A stretch of DNA of 51,803 nucleotides, taken from the NCBI GenBank assembly GCA_938007995.1, contig CALLLW010000078.1, forward strand, positions 1 to 51,803. The letters run 5' to 3'. Below are positions 51,253-51,803 of the stretch, in pieces. The position numbers and the translations under genes are program-made. The notes beneath the pieces are model-generated. The model was not told where the DNA came from. It searched no databases and worked only from the letters and a program-made list of their open reading frames with translations. The stretch's first letter is position 1, and each line of letters begins with the position of its first letter. This DNA is from an uncultured Granulosicoccaceae bacterium. Lineage in GTDB: Bacteria > Pseudomonadota > Gammaproteobacteria > Granulosicoccales > Granulosicoccaceae.

Positions 51253-51722
51253 CATAAATTGAATAATTTTTATTAATTTTAATTATGTCTTGTCTCCTTT
51301 TAATTTTCTGCGTATAATTTTTTTTTCAAAACAATATTACCACTAATTTGTACCATTTTGAGTCCCACCAAATAAGACTCAGGTAGTAGGCTAGCTGCTC
51401 TCCTCTTGAGATTCAAGTTGCAATTATTTGGTGTCCCACCAAGTAAAAGGCCAATGCCATTGGAAACATACCAAGGTTCAACTTATTTTGTGTCCCACCT
51501 ATTCTCATTTTCAGATCCAACTAATATTATTTTTTCGTCTCAAAACGAAAACCAATTGACCATTAACCGTGCAAATCAAAAAGAAAGGCAATTGGAAATT
51601 AACCGTGCACCAAGCAATAATGTATGATGCACGTAAAATTATTCAATTTCCTTAAATTAGGACAAAAAAGCAGACTATAAAATAGGTCTTAAATAGCAAT
51701 TTAATTCTGTATTATTTCGCAC

Positions 51723-51748
51723 TTATTTTGCTATTAATAGCAAAATAA
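51723..51748. repeat. 26-base perfect palindrome
   Basis: The left arm TTATTTTGCTATT (51723-51735) is mirrored exactly by the right arm AATAGCAAAATAA (51736-51748). The arm sequence AATAGCAAAA recurs nearby up to the window end, so it may belong to a repetitive element that continues beyond the window. Confidence 0.85.
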
Positions 51749-51803
51749 TAGCATAATAATTTTAACCCTAAAAATGCCGAAAATAGCAAAAAAATAGCAA
51801 AAA

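Larger units (their letters stand above)
51156..51803. other. AT-rich downstream region with repeats
   Basis: 648 bases after the eukaryotic stop codon. It holds a poly(A) signal at 51247-51252 and three copies of gtcccacc (at about 51362, 51432 and 51491), the last two preceded by tattt-rich DNA. A 26-base palindrome and a run of aatagcaaaa-like repeats extend to the window end. A 73-codon open frame from 51406 lacks coding character. No gene is supported. Confidence 0.55.

Overview
The window is almost certainly a chimeric contig. Positions 1 to about 49,860 are bacterial: dense, intron-free, often overlapping genes with gammaproteobacterial gene neighbourhoods (purB-roxA, mfd-csiV, msbA-lpxK-kdsB, lolC-lolD, methylthioinosine phosphorylase). 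A free-living or host-associated marine gammaproteobacterium fits; the SASA-type esterase and the large surface-protein C-terminus point the same way, but the genus cannot be fixed from sequence alone. From about 49,860 to the end the DNA is abruptly AT-rich and eukaryotic in style, with a two-exon gene whose GT-AG intron joins in frame, a poly(A) signal, microsatellites and palindromes. The switch falls inside a hexanucleotide repeat, and the left edge of the window also lies in a hexanucleotide repeat, so a repeat-driven misassembly is the simplest explanation.

Layout. 1-1261: C-terminus of a large Glu-Pro-rich surface protein followed by a frameshifted second copy of the same C-terminal anchor. 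1356-1473: promoter and tRNA-Val(GAC). 1769-4777 (+): purB, roxA and a GNAT acetyltransferase, overlapping. 4915-8721 (-): a CAP-domain lipoprotein and a 996-residue acidic single-span TPR protein. 9177-15905 (-): nudF, kdsB, lpxK, msbA, then comEC, mainly lipid A/KDO synthesis and export. 16055-18055 (-): lolD and lolC, lipoprotein release. 18336-22874 (+): amidotransferase, FAD oxidoreductase, HisC-like aminotransferase, secreted SASA esterase. 23213-28452 (+): mfd, csiV, rhodanese, a small secreted basic protein. 28650-31032 (+): a PepSY-like protein with a PhoP/PhoQ-type two-component system. 31147-36475: thiolase, a DsbA/FrnE-type protein, two unknowns, a 2-hydroxyacid dehydrogenase and methylthioinosine phosphorylase. 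37099-49896 (+): a seven-gene MoxR/von Willebrand A locus.

Most notable observation: the DsbA/FrnE-like gene on the minus strand (32451-33071) has an in-frame TGA exactly where the first cysteine of the CPWC redox motif belongs. Upstream of it are a good ribosome binding site and a TTG start, and downstream is a candidate hairpin with a loop G. This reads as a selenocysteine (UPWC) protein that ordinary gene calling truncates. The MoxR locus is also unusual in carrying a HELAH metallopeptidase-like TPR protein and a caspase-like-fold protein that lacks the expected cysteine.
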